This document shows, one piece after another, positions 1-8,532 of a stretch of DNA of 49,526 bases. Source of the DNA: an uncultured Pelagibacteraceae bacterium (GTDB lineage Bacteria > Pseudomonadota > Alphaproteobacteria > Pelagibacterales > Pelagibacteraceae). The stretch spans positions 1 through 49,526 of the forward strand of contig CACDMX010000006.1 in the NCBI GenBank assembly GCA_902554035.1. The letters are read 5' to 3'. Under the pieces are notes generated by a model that had not been told where the DNA came from, did not search any database, and was given only the letters and a program-made list of their open reading frames with translations. Position 1 is the first letter of the stretch. Each line of letters begins with the position of its first letter. Position numbers and translations under genes: made by a program.

Positions 1-212
1 TAATAAAAGGAAGTTGTTTTGTGATTGCAAACGATACTGGTCCAGCTCATATGGCAGCTCATTTACAATCTAAGGGTTTGACTTTATTCGGATCACATAC
101 AACTGCATATAAGGTCAGTATTGAAAGAGAAAATTTTAAAGCAATACAAGTTGAAGATTTAAATAAACTTAGTCCAGAAAAAGTTTTTGAATATATAATT
201 GATAAAATTTAA
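1..212 (+). CDS. Glycosyltransferase family 9 (heptosyltransferase-like), C-terminal fragment
   Basis: This is the 3' end of a gene that enters from outside the window; the frame is open from base 3, so the GTG at 21 is probably an internal valine rather than a start. The segment VIANDTGPAHMAAHL is the conserved donor-binding region of GT9 heptosyltransferases (D-TG-x-H-A), followed by a short LTLFGS strand typical of the C-terminal Rossmann domain. Family members transfer sugars from nucleotide donors during lipopolysaccharide core assembly at the inner membrane. Acceptor and donor cannot be told from 63 residues. Its stop overlaps the convergent membrane-protein gene by 4 nt. The glycosyltransferase at 638-1720 suggests a surface-polysaccharide neighbourhood. 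Confidence 0.75.
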   Translation, partial: IKGSCFVIANDTGPAHMAAHLQSKGLTLFGSHTTAYKVSIERENFKAIQVEDLNKLSPEKVFEYIIDKI

Positions 213-625
213 ATATAGATTTTATCTGATAGACCATAACATAAAATAGCACTCATCAAAGTCAGAACTCCTGGTGCAATTATTCCCTCAATTGAAGTTT
301 TTTCATTTGTACCTAGGTTACCTTTTTTATGTGACCAAATTGCAAAAACAAAAGCAGCTGCATTTTGTAAAAAAATTAAATTAAAAAAAGCCCAAGTATT
401 TTCTAATCCACCAGGTCTAACAAATCCCACATAGATTGCCATTAGCACTGACCCAACAAAAATTGAACCAAAAAACCTTGTCATGATAGCAGCGCCATCA
501 CCCATACCGTATTGATCTACAAATTTTTTAGTAGAGAACAAACATCTAAATGCATAAAAAGCATAAGCACCAAAATGAACTAAAAAAATTACCAGGAAGA
601 CTATTCCATTAAATTTGTCTAACAT
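209..625 (-). CDS. Small integral membrane protein, unknown function
   Basis: The product is 138 residues with about four hydrophobic segments: roughly residues 7-27 (VFLVIFLVHFGAYAFYAF), 48-68, 78-98 and 114-132. There is no signal peptide beyond the first membrane helix and no catalytic motif that I recognise. The short loop after the third helix is charged (SHKKGNLGTNEK). It lies 12 nt downstream of the GT4 glycosyltransferase on the same strand, so it may be the last gene of that transcript. Its 3' end overlaps the convergent GT9 gene by 4 nt. I do not assign a function; the ATG start is the only plausible one. Confidence 0.6.
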   Translation of the reverse strand: MLDKFNGIVFLVIFLVHFGAYAFYAFRCLFSTKKFVDQYGMGDGAAIMTRFFGSIFVGSVLMAIYVGFVRPGGLENTWAFFNLIFLQNAAAFVFAIWSHKKGNLGTNEKTSIEGIIAPGVLTLMSAILCYGLSDKIYI

Positions 626-637
626 ACAAATAACTTA

Positions 638-1720
638 TCATAATATCTCTAAATATTGCTTAATAATATTGTCCCATTCAAATTTTTTTGAAAATTCTTT
701 AGTTTTATTAATAAAATTTTTATAAGAATTATTTTTTAAAATTAAATCTATACTAGAATAGATTTCCTCTAAGTTGTTTCCGTTACAAATGATGCCTGTC
801 TCATTATTTTTAATTGCATCAGCTTCTCCTCCATCTTTTCCACCAATTGACGGTAGGCCGTATTGGGCTGCCTCAATAAAAGCAATTCCAAATCCTTCTA
901 CTGATTTTTTATAAACTATAGATGGCATTACAAAAAGATCAGATTTATCTAATAATGCGTTTTTAAATTCCTTAGATATATTTTTTAAAAATAATACATG
1001 ATTTTCCAAGTTTAATTCTTTAACAAGATTCTTTAAATTTTCCTCTTCTTCACCATGTCCTATGCACGTATAAATAATATTTGGATATAGCTGTTTTAAA
1101 TTTTTTAAAGACATAATTATTTTTTCGTGGTTTTTTCTTTTTTCTAGTCTTGATACAGTTATGAGTCTTGGACTTTTATTTTGCAACAAGTCCTCAGCTT
1201 CAAATAAGATTTCTTTACTGATTTTTTTTAAAGGTTCTATTCCTGGATTAATGACTATAATTTTTTTTTCATCAACGCCACAAGAAATTGCAAGATTTTT
1301 TGTATATTTAGAATTAGAGATAACAATTTCAACATTGTTTAAGACATTTAAAACTCTTTTATTTAACAAACTTCCTTTTTGATGATTAATTTCTTTTGAG
1401 TGAATTAAGCAAATTTTTTTTCTTCTTGTGTTTATTAATTCTAAGCTTTTCCAATGATCAGCAATTATTCCTTTAATATTTTTATTATTTTTTATAAAAT
1501 CATTTACTAAATAAGCTTTTCTGTATTTTCTTATTAACTTGGGACCGCCAATTCTTTCTATGCTATAAGACACCTTTTCGTCAGTACTTTTGCTTTCTTC
1601 ATTTTGCTCAGCAAATACCTTAACCATATGATGTTTAGAAATATTATTTGTCAATCCCCACATCAAATTTTGCATACCTCCAGTTTCAGGGGGAAATGAA
1701 CGAGTTACAATTAAATACAT
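638..1720 (-). CDS. Glycosyltransferase family 4 (GT-B fold)
   Basis: A 360-residue retaining glycosyltransferase of the GT4 group. The N-terminal half opens with MYLIVTRSFPPETGGMQNLM, the usual GT4 acceptor-domain start with its Gly-Gly loop. The C-terminal donor domain contains TVSRLEKRKNHEKII near residue 190 and EGFGIAFIEAAQYGLPSIGG near 275-294, the EX7E-type signature that contacts the nucleotide sugar. Such enzymes act on the cytoplasmic face of the inner membrane in LPS, glycolipid or capsule assembly; the sugar is not predictable. The ATG start overlaps the stop of the upstream thioredoxin-like gene in a TAATG arrangement, suggesting translational coupling. Confidence 0.85.
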   Translation of the reverse strand: MYLIVTRSFPPETGGMQNLMWGLTNNISKHHMVKVFAEQNEESKSTDEKVSYSIERIGGPKLIRKYRKAYLVNDFIKNNKNIKGIIADHWKSLELINTRRKKICLIHSKEINHQKGSLLNKRVLNVLNNVEIVISNSKYTKNLAISCGVDEKKIIVINPGIEPLKKISKEILFEAEDLLQNKSPRLITVSRLEKRKNHEKIIMSLKNLKQLYPNIIYTCIGHGEEEENLKNLVKELNLENHVLFLKNISKEFKNALLDKSDLFVMPSIVYKKSVEGFGIAFIEAAQYGLPSIGGKDGGEADAIKNNETGIICNGNNLEEIYSSIDLILKNNSYKNFINKTKEFSKKFEWDNIIKQYLEIL

Positions 1721-2277
1721 TAATTACTTATCCACTTTATATTACAACCCATACTTGGAATTTGTTTTTCAGGTCCTTTTCCAGTCTCAGAAATCTGTTT
1801 CATTGCTTTATATAAATCACTATCGCCATTATTAATTGGTTTTAAATCTTTTAATTCTCTAATTCTACCTCTGTACTGTAACTCTAAATTTTTATTGTAA
1901 CCAAAAAAATCTGGAGTACATACAGCATTGTATTTTTTTGCAATTTTTTGAGACTCATCAAAAAGATAAGGGAATTTAAAATTATGGTTCTCCGAAAATT
2001 TAACCATATTTTCAAAAGAGTCCTCAGGATAATTTTTTACATCGTTTGAACAAATTGCAACAGCCTCAACCCCAATACTTTTTAATTTATTACAATCTTC
2101 AACGATATTTTCTATTACAGCTTTAACATATGGGCAGTGGTTACATATAAACATTATTAAAGTTCCGTTTTGTCCCTTAATATCATTTAAAGAGATAATT
2201 TTATTATTAGTAGATTTTAATTGGAAATCCTCGGCTCTTTTTCCAAAATCACATATTGGAGTTTTTGTTAATGACAT
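1720..2277 (-). CDS. Thioredoxin-fold redoxin (AhpC/TSA-like)
   Basis: A 185-residue thioredoxin-fold protein with the core ...GTLIMFICNHCPYVKAV..., a CxxC pair at Cys45 and Cys48 in the redox-active position. The motif CNHCPYVKA is characteristic of a peroxiredoxin/TlpA-related family of uncharacterised thioredoxin-like proteins. A further FxFPYLFDES segment resembles the AhpC/TSA fold. There is no signal peptide, so it is probably cytoplasmic, acting as a thiol-disulfide reductase or peroxidase. The gene is divergent from the gamma-carbonic-anhydrase gene with only 19 nt between start codons, and overlaps the downstream GT4 gene by 1 nt. Confidence 0.8.
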   Translation of the reverse strand: MSLTKTPICDFGKRAEDFQLKSTNNKIISLNDIKGQNGTLIMFICNHCPYVKAVIENIVEDCNKLKSIGVEAVAICSNDVKNYPEDSFENMVKFSENHNFKFPYLFDESQKIAKKYNAVCTPDFFGYNKNLELQYRGRIRELKDLKPINNGDSDLYKAMKQISETGKGPEKQIPSMGCNIKWISN

Positions 2278-2296
2278 GATAAGTATTATATAAGAT

Positions 2297-2809
2297 ATGT
2301 TTTACGATTTGGAAAATAAAAAACCAAAAAATTCAGGCGAAAATTGGGTAGCTCCTAATGCAACAATAATTGGCAATGTTATCTTAGAAAAAAATACAAG
2401 TATTTGGTTTAACGCAACTTTACGAGGTGATATTGAAAATATTCATGTAGGGGAAGGATCAAATATACAAGACGGAAGCGTACTACATACAGATCCAGGT
2501 TTCCCTCTTAAAATAGGAAAGAATGTAACTGTTGGACATATGGTAATGCTTCACGGATGTACAATAGATGACAATAGTCTCATTGGAATAGGAGCTGTCA
2601 TTCTAAATAATGCAAAAATAGGAAAAAATTGTATTATAGGAGCCAAAGCCTTAATTACAGAAAATAAAGAAATTCCAGACAATTCATTAGTAGTTGGATC
2701 TCCAGGTAAAGTTGTAAGACAAGTAACAAAAGAAGAAGAAAAAATTTTACTTGAGAATGCTAAACATTATCAAGATAATTGGAAAAAATATTCTAAATCA
2801 ATATTTTAA
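2297..2809 (+). CDS. Gamma-carbonic anhydrase family hexapeptide-repeat protein
   Basis: A 170-residue left-handed beta-helix protein with hexapeptide repeats (IIGNVIL, IHVGEGSNIQDGS, IGKNVTVGH, IGIGAVIL). The three zinc-ligand histidines of the gamma-CA family are in place at His64, His81 and His86, and the LRGD motif near residues 42-45 supplies the conserved Arg and Asp. It is the size of YrdA/CaiE-type proteins. Known members range from carbonic anhydrases to metal-binding proteins without shown activity, so CO2 hydration is possible but not certain. The cytoplasmic trimer is inferred from the fold. A beta-CA-like gene lies close by at 3869-4264. Confidence 0.85.
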   Translation: MFYDLENKKPKNSGENWVAPNATIIGNVILEKNTSIWFNATLRGDIENIHVGEGSNIQDGSVLHTDPGFPLKIGKNVTVGHMVMLHGCTIDDNSLIGIGAVILNNAKIGKNCIIGAKALITENKEIPDNSLVVGSPGKVVRQVTKEEEKILLENAKHYQDNWKKYSKSIF

Positions 2810-2847
2810 TCGTATCATCTCGTGCAAATTTCATTTAAATTAAATTA

Positions 2848-3867
2848 TTGAAAAAAATATTTATATTATTAATTTTTGTAGTTTCCATTAACTCTTCATT
2901 TGCCGGAACATCTCCTCTATGGTCTTTGGGACCATTTTTTAAAGAAGGTAAGATGGTAAAAATTCCTTCATACAATTCGGGACCTTTTCCAAATGAATTT
3001 ATAAGTTTAAAAGATGGATCATATAAAAATTCACCAGTCAAAATAGATGGATTAATGGTATATCCTAAGAAAGGTGATGGACCGTTTCCTGTTATAGTAT
3101 TCAATCATGCAAGTGGTGGATCTTGGATGTGGAGTAATGAATGGTTTAAATTTGACAGACAAATGGCACGTTATTTTTTAAAAAAAGGTGTTGCAGTATT
3201 ATTTGTCGATAATTTTACTGGAAGACATGTGGTAAGTGCCGATGAAGATCAATCACAAGTATCAACTTATTCATTTTTCATTGATGCATTTATGACTCTT
3301 GAATTTTTATCAAATGATCCGAGGGTAAATATAAAAAAAATTGGAATTACTGGCTGGTCAAGAGGCGGCATGAATTCACTTGCGGTTGCTGAAACCAGAA
3401 TAAGAGACGCGCTTATTAGTAAGGATTTATATTATGCTGCTTCGTTACCCAGATCTGTAGAATGCCGTCAGTCAGGTTATTTTAGAAATCCTCAACCAAT
3501 ACCAGAAACGAAAATTTTAATGGTCAATGGTAAAATCGATGACGCTTCACATGCACACATATGTGAAGAATATGGAGAAAAAATGAAAGCAATGGGTGCA
3601 GATATAAAGGTAATGACTAAGCATGGATGGGGCCATGGGTTTGAAGCAAATTATTCGGCTGAATTTGAAAAAGGTCAAGAAGTCTGGCATGGATGTCCCG
3701 ATTACTATACAGAGGATGACGGAATGGCAAACAAAGATGCAAAGTTTGATTCTACATGTATTACTTATGATGGCTATCATATAGGCGGAACAAGGAAAAC
3801 CGGTGCACCAAGTTGGGAACAATTTAGGTCTATATTCACAAAATTTTTTAAAAAGTCTTTACTTTAA
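2848..3867 (+). CDS. Secreted alpha/beta hydrolase (dienelactone hydrolase-like)
   Basis: A 339-residue alpha/beta hydrolase beginning at a TTG codon; no in-frame ATG precedes the clear signal peptide MKKIFILLIFVVSINSSFAG (cleavage after SFA). The nucleophile elbow GITGWSRGGMNS places Ser171 as nucleophile, preceded by an oxyanion segment IVFNHASGGSW. The likely acid is the Asp in NGKIDDASH and the likely base the His in HGWGHGFEA. This pattern matches the dienelactone hydrolase / BAAT-like group. Export to the periplasm suggests hydrolysis of an ester or peptide-like nutrient; the substrate is unknown. It converges on the beta-CA-like gene with 1 nt between stops. Confidence 0.75.
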   Translation: MKKIFILLIFVVSINSSFAGTSPLWSLGPFFKEGKMVKIPSYNSGPFPNEFISLKDGSYKNSPVKIDGLMVYPKKGDGPFPVIVFNHASGGSWMWSNEWFKFDRQMARYFLKKGVAVLFVDNFTGRHVVSADEDQSQVSTYSFFIDAFMTLEFLSNDPRVNIKKIGITGWSRGGMNSLAVAETRIRDALISKDLYYAASLPRSVECRQSGYFRNPQPIPETKILMVNGKIDDASHAHICEEYGEKMKAMGADIKVMTKHGWGHGFEANYSAEFEKGQEVWHGCPDYYTEDDGMANKDAKFDSTCITYDGYHIGGTRKTGAPSWEQFRSIFTKFFKKSLL

Positions 3868-3868
3868 A

Positions 3869-4264
3869 TCAATCTTTTAAGGATAAAATTTTAAAGCCGA
3901 CTTTAAGATTTGGAAATTTTTTATTGATAACCTTTTTAATTTTTTTAAACGACTCTTTGTGAATTCTGTTTTCAACAACTGAATTAAATTTTTTTTTACC
4001 ATTAACTATTTTTGCAGCCCCACAATCTTTATGATTAATTACGATAAGTTTATGAATTTTATGTAGTTTGATTGAGGTTGATAGATTATCGAGGAATGTA
4101 GAGTGCCATTTTTTAAATTTTTTGGCTGTAACTCCTATTGCAGCTCCAGCAATTGTAAAAGAACTGTATTTTCCAGTTAGTTTTTTATTTTTTAAATACT
4201 TATAAACTTTTGGCTGAAATCTAGGATCCATGCAGGACAAAACCATTGCTTCGTATTTTTTCAT
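3869..4264 (-). CDS. Beta-carbonic-anhydrase-like protein
   Basis: With the start at 4264 (MKKYEAMVLSCMDPRF) the product is 131 residues, shorter than typical beta-carbonic anhydrases of about 200. The zinc-site elements are present: Cys11 with the CxDxR dyad (C11, D13, R15), then His78 and Cys81 in INHKDCGA. The C-terminal part is truncated or compact. Related short proteins are annotated as carbonic-anhydrase-like, so catalysis is plausible but unproved. A longer reading from 4279 would add five residues inside the upstream gene. I prefer the ATG that overlaps the upstream stop as TAATG, indicating translational coupling to the PNPOx-like gene. Confidence 0.75.
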   Translation of the reverse strand: MKKYEAMVLSCMDPRFQPKVYKYLKNKKLTGKYSSFTIAGAAIGVTAKKFKKWHSTFLDNLSTSIKLHKIHKLIVINHKDCGAAKIVNGKKKFNSVVENRIHKESFKKIKKVINKKFPNLKVGFKILSLKD

Positions 4265-4863
4265 TATGGTACAAGCCAACTTTCATTCTTATTTTCTAAA
4301 TCAAATTTTGCTCTACGATGTCCTTTAGCAGCAAGATATAACCATTCTATAGATTTAATTTTACATTTAATTACAGTAAAGTTTTTATAACCTTCTTCGC
4401 TTTGCTCCATTGTATAATCAAAATCTTCTAATTTAGATATCATGCCGGAAGTAGGGTTTTTTGAAGTAGTTCCAGGGGGATTATCAGTTAAATAGCACCT
4501 TCTACTTATATGTTGAGTTTTTTTCCAAGACTCTTCAGTTATGGAGTTTTGATTATTTATTTCACAATCAACTTTAACCCTTAATTGGATTTTTTCTTCT
4601 TTATCATAAAAAAGTAAAGAAGCTTTGTTATTCTTTTTAAGTATATCTACTTTTGGAGATCTAAGATCAGTGTGAAACTGTAATAAATTATTTCTTCTAT
4701 CTGATTTTCTTAAAACAACTATTCTTCCATCAATTTCATTTTGATGTGCACACATAAATACTGGAATTCTAAATGGTGAAGCCCTATTAGTCACTGCATC
4801 ATCTAGCATTGACCAATATTTATTTTGGATTTCAACTAAATTTTCATAGTATGCTGGTTGCAT
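4264..4863 (-). CDS. Pyridoxamine-phosphate-oxidase-like FMN-binding protein
   Basis: A 199-residue protein with the split-barrel flavin fold. Recognisable parts are IDGRIVVLRKSDRRNNLLQFHTD (strand and phosphate-binding arginines), SPKVDILKKNNKASLLFYDKE, and the C-terminal SIEWLYL followed by HRRAKF, as in the pyridoxamine 5'-phosphate oxidase-like family. True PdxH usually carries a longer C-terminal dimerisation segment, so this is more likely a related flavoprotein of undefined substrate. It lies 6 nt after the dehydrogenase at 4870-5739 and overlaps the downstream beta-CA-like gene by 1 nt, making a three-gene minus-strand operon. Confidence 0.75.
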   Translation of the reverse strand: MQPAYYENLVEIQNKYWSMLDDAVTNRASPFRIPVFMCAHQNEIDGRIVVLRKSDRRNNLLQFHTDLRSPKVDILKKNNKASLLFYDKEEKIQLRVKVDCEINNQNSITEESWKKTQHISRRCYLTDNPPGTTSKNPTSGMISKLEDFDYTMEQSEEGYKNFTVIKCKIKSIEWLYLAAKGHRRAKFDLENKNESWLVP

Positions 4864-4869
4864 ACAGTG

Positions 4870-5739
4870 TTACTTTCTAAATCTTCTAATTAAGCTGGAT
4901 GTATCCCATCTATTTCCACCCATGTTTTGAACTTCCGCATAATATTTATCCACAACTTCTGTTATCGGTAATAACGAACCGTTATTTTTTGCTTCATCCA
5001 TTGCTATTTTAAGATCTTTTCTCATCCAATCTACAGCAAAACCAAATTCAAACTTGTCATCAATCATAGTTTTATATCTATTTTCCATTTGCCAAGATTG
5101 TGCTGCTCCTTTTGAGATTACCTCAATTACATCTTCCATATTTAAACCAGCTTTCATTCCAAAGTTTATCGCTTCTGATAATGCTTGAACTAATCCACCA
5201 ATACAAATTTGATTAACCATTTTAGCTAGCTGTCCACTACCAGCCTTACCAAGTAATTTCATTTTTTTACTGTAACAATCAATTTTATCTTTTGCTTTAT
5301 CAAAGTCAGCCTGATCACCGCCAATCATAACTGTTAATGCACCATTTTCAGCACCAGCCTGACCACCAGAAACAGGAGCATCTAAAGAGCCAAATCCATT
5401 TTTTTTTGCATAATCATAAATTTCTCTTGCTATAGTCGCAGATGCTGTTGTGTTATCAATGTAGATTGCTCCTTTTTTAATTGTCTTAAATGCTCCGTTA
5501 TCTCCAAAAGTAACTTCCCTCAAATCATTATCATTTCCAACACATGTAAAAATATAATCTGCGTCCTTTGTGGCCTCAGCAGGTGTTGCAGCCATTTTAC
5601 CTTTATATTCACTTATCCATTTTTCAGCTTTAGATTTTGTTCTATTAAAAACAGTTACACTATGACCACCTTTTGATATATAACCTGCCATTGGATATCC
5701 CATGACACCAAGACCTATAAAAGCAACGTTACAAGACAT
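4870..5739 (-). CDS. NAD(P)-dependent beta-hydroxyacid dehydrogenase (3-hydroxyisobutyrate / tartronate semialdehyde type)
   Basis: A 289-residue enzyme with an N-terminal Rossmann domain (VAFIGLGVMGYPMAGYIS, GxGxxG) and the family substrate motif DAPVSGGQAGAENGALTVMIGGD. The catalytic lysine lies in GSGQLAKMVNQICIGG. The all-alpha C-terminal dimer domain is complete. Members reduce or oxidise 3-hydroxyisobutyrate, tartronate semialdehyde or succinic semialdehyde; the sequence alone does not separate these. It leads a minus-strand operon with the PNPOx-like and beta-CA-like genes. Its start codon is only 5 nt from that of the divergent MFS gene. Confidence 0.85.
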   Translation of the reverse strand: MSCNVAFIGLGVMGYPMAGYISKGGHSVTVFNRTKSKAEKWISEYKGKMAATPAEATKDADYIFTCVGNDNDLREVTFGDNGAFKTIKKGAIYIDNTTASATIAREIYDYAKKNGFGSLDAPVSGGQAGAENGALTVMIGGDQADFDKAKDKIDCYSKKMKLLGKAGSGQLAKMVNQICIGGLVQALSEAINFGMKAGLNMEDVIEVISKGAAQSWQMENRYKTMIDDKFEFGFAVDWMRKDLKIAMDEAKNNGSLLPITEVVDKYYAEVQNMGGNRWDTSSLIRRFRK

Positions 5740-5744
5740 AAATA

Positions 5745-6953
5745 ATGTTTAATAAGTTAAGTATAAAAGTAATTATTTTTGGATTTATATTTACATTTTT
5801 TTCTAGCTTTGGACAGAGTTTTTTTTTAGGGATTTTTAATCCTAGTATTAGAAATGAGTTATCTATTACACATGGACAATTTGGCTCAATTTACGCTTCA
5901 GCCACTTTATTAAGTAGTTTTATACTTATCTGGTTAGGAAAAAAAATAGATGATATAAATATTTTTAAGTTTGCATTACTAGTTGCTTTACTTTTGTCAT
6001 TTTCTTGTTTCTTTTTTTCAAAAATTTCCTCAATAACATTTCTTTTTATAGCAATATTGTTAATGAGATTTTCTGGTCAAGGAATGATGTCTCATACAGC
6101 AACAACAACTATCTCACGTTATTTTACTAAATCTAGGGGGAAAGCGTTAAGCACGGCATGGTTTGGATTATCTACTGCCGAGTTTATTTTACCAGTTTTG
6201 ATGATCTATCTATTAAGTATTATTAATTGGAAAATAATATGGATTTATATTTCTATTTTAGTTCTTATTTTCTTACCAATTATTTCTTTTTATTTAATTA
6301 AAAATCTAAATTTTGACTCAAGAGAAGAAACTTCAGAAAAAAATGAAAACTTTAAAAATATAAAAAATTGGACAAGGCTAGAAGTTGTAAAAGATCACAG
6401 GTTTTATATTATTTGTATGAACATGTTAGCTATGCCTTGGATAGCTACGGGTGTTTTTGTTTATCAATCATTTATTTTAACTTCTAAAGGTTGGGGACCT
6501 TATATAATTGCTCAATCATTCATGGTTTATTCTATTACTTCAGTCATTACATTATTTGTTGCTGGTTTTTTAATTGATAAGTTTACAAGTAGAAGGCTAT
6601 TAATATATATGAATATTCCTCTTTTAATTGCAGCTGTTGTATTGTTTTATTTTGAAAGCCCCATATCATCTTTTTTCTTTTTAGGTTTAATAGGTATTTC
6701 AAACGGTTTAGCCAATGTTTTGGGATCTTCTACTTGGGCTGAAATTTATGGAGTTAGACATATAGGATCCATTAAGGCTTTAACTACTGCTTTAATGGTT
6801 TTTGCAACTGCATTTGGCACCGCACTATTTGGTTTTTTGATTGATAAGGGTTTATCTATTGAAAATATTTCTATCATATCTGGTACTTATATTTTCTCAT
6901 CGATTATATTGTTGATCCTTATTAAGGAAAAATTAAATCCAATATATCAATAG
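5745..6953 (+). CDS. MFS transporter
   Basis: A 402-residue protein with about 12 predicted membrane helices in two six-helix halves, separated by the polar loop SREETSEKNENFKNIKNWTRLEVVK near residues 190-220. The segment between helices 2 and 3, WLGKKIDDINIFKF, corresponds to the MFS motif A loop, and DKFTSRRLL is its echo in the second half. An oxalate/formate- or monocarboxylate-type MFS carrier is a reasonable guess, but the substrate is not known. It is divergent from the dehydrogenase operon with a 5-nt gap, so its promoter must lie within the neighbouring gene or the mRNA must be nearly leaderless. Confidence 0.85.
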   Translation: MFNKLSIKVIIFGFIFTFFSSFGQSFFLGIFNPSIRNELSITHGQFGSIYASATLLSSFILIWLGKKIDDINIFKFALLVALLLSFSCFFFSKISSITFLFIAILLMRFSGQGMMSHTATTTISRYFTKSRGKALSTAWFGLSTAEFILPVLMIYLLSIINWKIIWIYISILVLIFLPIISFYLIKNLNFDSREETSEKNENFKNIKNWTRLEVVKDHRFYIICMNMLAMPWIATGVFVYQSFILTSKGWGPYIIAQSFMVYSITSVITLFVAGFLIDKFTSRRLLIYMNIPLLIAAVVLFYFESPISSFFFLGLIGISNGLANVLGSSTWAEIYGVRHIGSIKALTTALMVFATAFGTALFGFLIDKGLSIENISIISGTYIFSSIILLILIKEKLNPIYQ

Positions 6954-6995
6954 AAATTGCTTGATTTTATAGTTCTTCGGGTATAAATACCTCGC

Positions 6996-7523
6996 ATGGC
7001 AAGAGTAACCGTTGAAGACTGTATGGATAAAGTAAAAAGCCCTTACGAGCTAGTTTTGGTAGCCAAAGAAAGAGCTACTCAGCTAAATTCAGGTATAGAA
7101 CCAACAGTTGAAAGAGATAATGACAAAAACACTGTAATTTCTTTAAGAGAAATTGCTGAAGAAAAAGTAAAAGTTTCAGAACTAACTGATAGCGCTGTTT
7201 ATAAATTAAGAAAACATATAGAGCAAATAGACGAAAACCCAGAAGAAGATGAGGAAGTGGGCGATGATTTTCAAAATTTATATAAAGGAGAAATATCTAA
7301 GAGCGGAACGCCAATTCTGCCATCTAAAAGGGCAAGAAAAATTCCAGAAAAAATTAAAGTTTCAAAAGAAGATTTACAGGAATTAAAAGGAACAGCAGAT
7401 CAAAATGTTGAAGCGACTCAAGAAACCAATGAAGATGGAAACATGTCTTTAGACGAGATGTCAGAGGCTGAAAGTCAAACATCTGAAGTAAATAGTGAAG
7501 ATAGCGATACTTCAAATACATAA
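6996..7523 (+). CDS. rpoZ: DNA-directed RNA polymerase omega subunit
   Basis: The first 65 residues (MARVTVEDCMDKVKSPYELV, then the helix around AKERATQLNSG and VISLREIAEEKV) are the standard omega fold that clamps the beta' C-terminus and helps RNA polymerase assembly. The protein is 175 residues, much longer than typical bacterial omega (about 80-130). The extra C-terminal half is strongly acidic and low-complexity, rich in Glu, Asp, Ser and Thr, ending NSEDSDTSNT. A basic patch (PSKRARKIPEKIKVSKEDL) sits between the core and the tail. The gene is followed 22 nt later by dusA. In many alphaproteobacteria rpoZ is next to spoT, which is absent here. Confidence 0.9.
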   Translation: MARVTVEDCMDKVKSPYELVLVAKERATQLNSGIEPTVERDNDKNTVISLREIAEEKVKVSELTDSAVYKLRKHIEQIDENPEEDEEVGDDFQNLYKGEISKSGTPILPSKRARKIPEKIKVSKEDLQELKGTADQNVEATQETNEDGNMSLDEMSEAESQTSEVNSEDSDTSNT

Positions 7524-7545
7524 ATAAATAATATAAAACATAGTC

Positions 7546-8532
7546 ATGAATAGGAAAGTTTCAGTTGCACCTATGATGGATTGTACGGACCGTCATGAGA
7601 GATATTTTTTAAGATTAATTAGTAAAAATGTATTGTTATATACTGAGATGATTGTATCAGAGGCTATCGATAGAGGGGATAAGAAAAAGTTATTATCATT
7701 TAATCTAGAAGAAAAACCTGTTGCCTTACAATTAGGGGGATCATCACCGAAGTTGCTTTCAACTGCATCAAAAATTGGTGAAGAATTTGGATATGATGAG
7801 ATAAATTTAAATTTAGGTTGTCCTAGTAAAAAAGTACAAAAAAATAAATTTGGTGCTTGTTTAATAAAAGAGCCAAACCTAGTTGCAGATTGTTTGAATG
7901 AAATGCAAGCTAAAACTAATTTACCTGTCACAGTTAAAACAAGAATTGGTTATGACAATGTTGAAGACTATGAAAATCTTTTTAATTTTATTAATCTCTT
8001 AAAATCGACGGGTGTTAAGACATTTATAATTCATGCAAGAAAAGCAATGCTTGGAAAGTTTACTCCAAAACAAAATTTAAATATTCCACCCCTAAAATAT
8101 GAAATGGTTTATAAATTGAAGGAAGATTTTAAAGATCTTGAAATAATTATTAATGGTGGAATTACTTCTGTTGATCAAGTGAAAAACCATTTAAATAAGG
8201 TAGATGGCGTTATGATAGGGAGATCCATTTATCACTCTCCATATATGTTATCTGATATTGAAAAAGAAATTTTCCAAAATAATAATATTTTAACTAGAGA
8301 GGAAATAATTAAAGAATTAGTACCATATGTTAAAAATGAAATTAAAAATGGCACAAGACTGAATCAAATAATGAGACATACTTTAGGACTTTTTCATGGA
8401 CAAACCGGTTCAAGTTATTGGAAGCGATACCTGAGTGAAAACATGTGTGTGAGAGATGCTGATGTTAAAAAAATTGATCATATAATGGATAAAGTTAAAT
8501 TAGCACCTCAATCAGCAGGTCAAATTGATTAG
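7546..8532 (+). CDS. dusA: tRNA-dihydrouridine synthase A
   Basis: A 328-residue FMN-dependent TIM-barrel enzyme that reduces uridines in the tRNA D-loop using NADPH. It opens with VSVAPMMDCTDRHERYFLRL and contains LQLGGSSP and the family signature NLNLGCPSKKV, where the Cys is the catalytic proton donor. The FMN-phosphate loop appears as IINGGITS and GVMIGRSIYHSP. The DCTDRH start and overall length favour DusA over DusB or DusC. Its stop lies 8 nt inside the downstream TauE/SafE gene. Confidence 0.92.
   Translation: MNRKVSVAPMMDCTDRHERYFLRLISKNVLLYTEMIVSEAIDRGDKKKLLSFNLEEKPVALQLGGSSPKLLSTASKIGEEFGYDEINLNLGCPSKKVQKNKFGACLIKEPNLVADCLNEMQAKTNLPVTVKTRIGYDNVEDYENLFNFINLLKSTGVKTFIIHARKAMLGKFTPKQNLNIPPLKYEMVYKLKEDFKDLEIIINGGITSVDQVKNHLNKVDGVMIGRSIYHSPYMLSDIEKEIFQNNNILTREEIIKELVPYVKNEIKNGTRLNQIMRHTLGLFHGQTGSSYWKRYLSENMCVRDADVKKIDHIMDKVKLAPQSAGQID

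Noticed and set aside
3547-3822. Minus-strand ORF of 91 codons inside the hydrolase gene
   Set aside because: Lies fully within a well-supported gene with signal peptide and catalytic motifs; no recognisable protein features.
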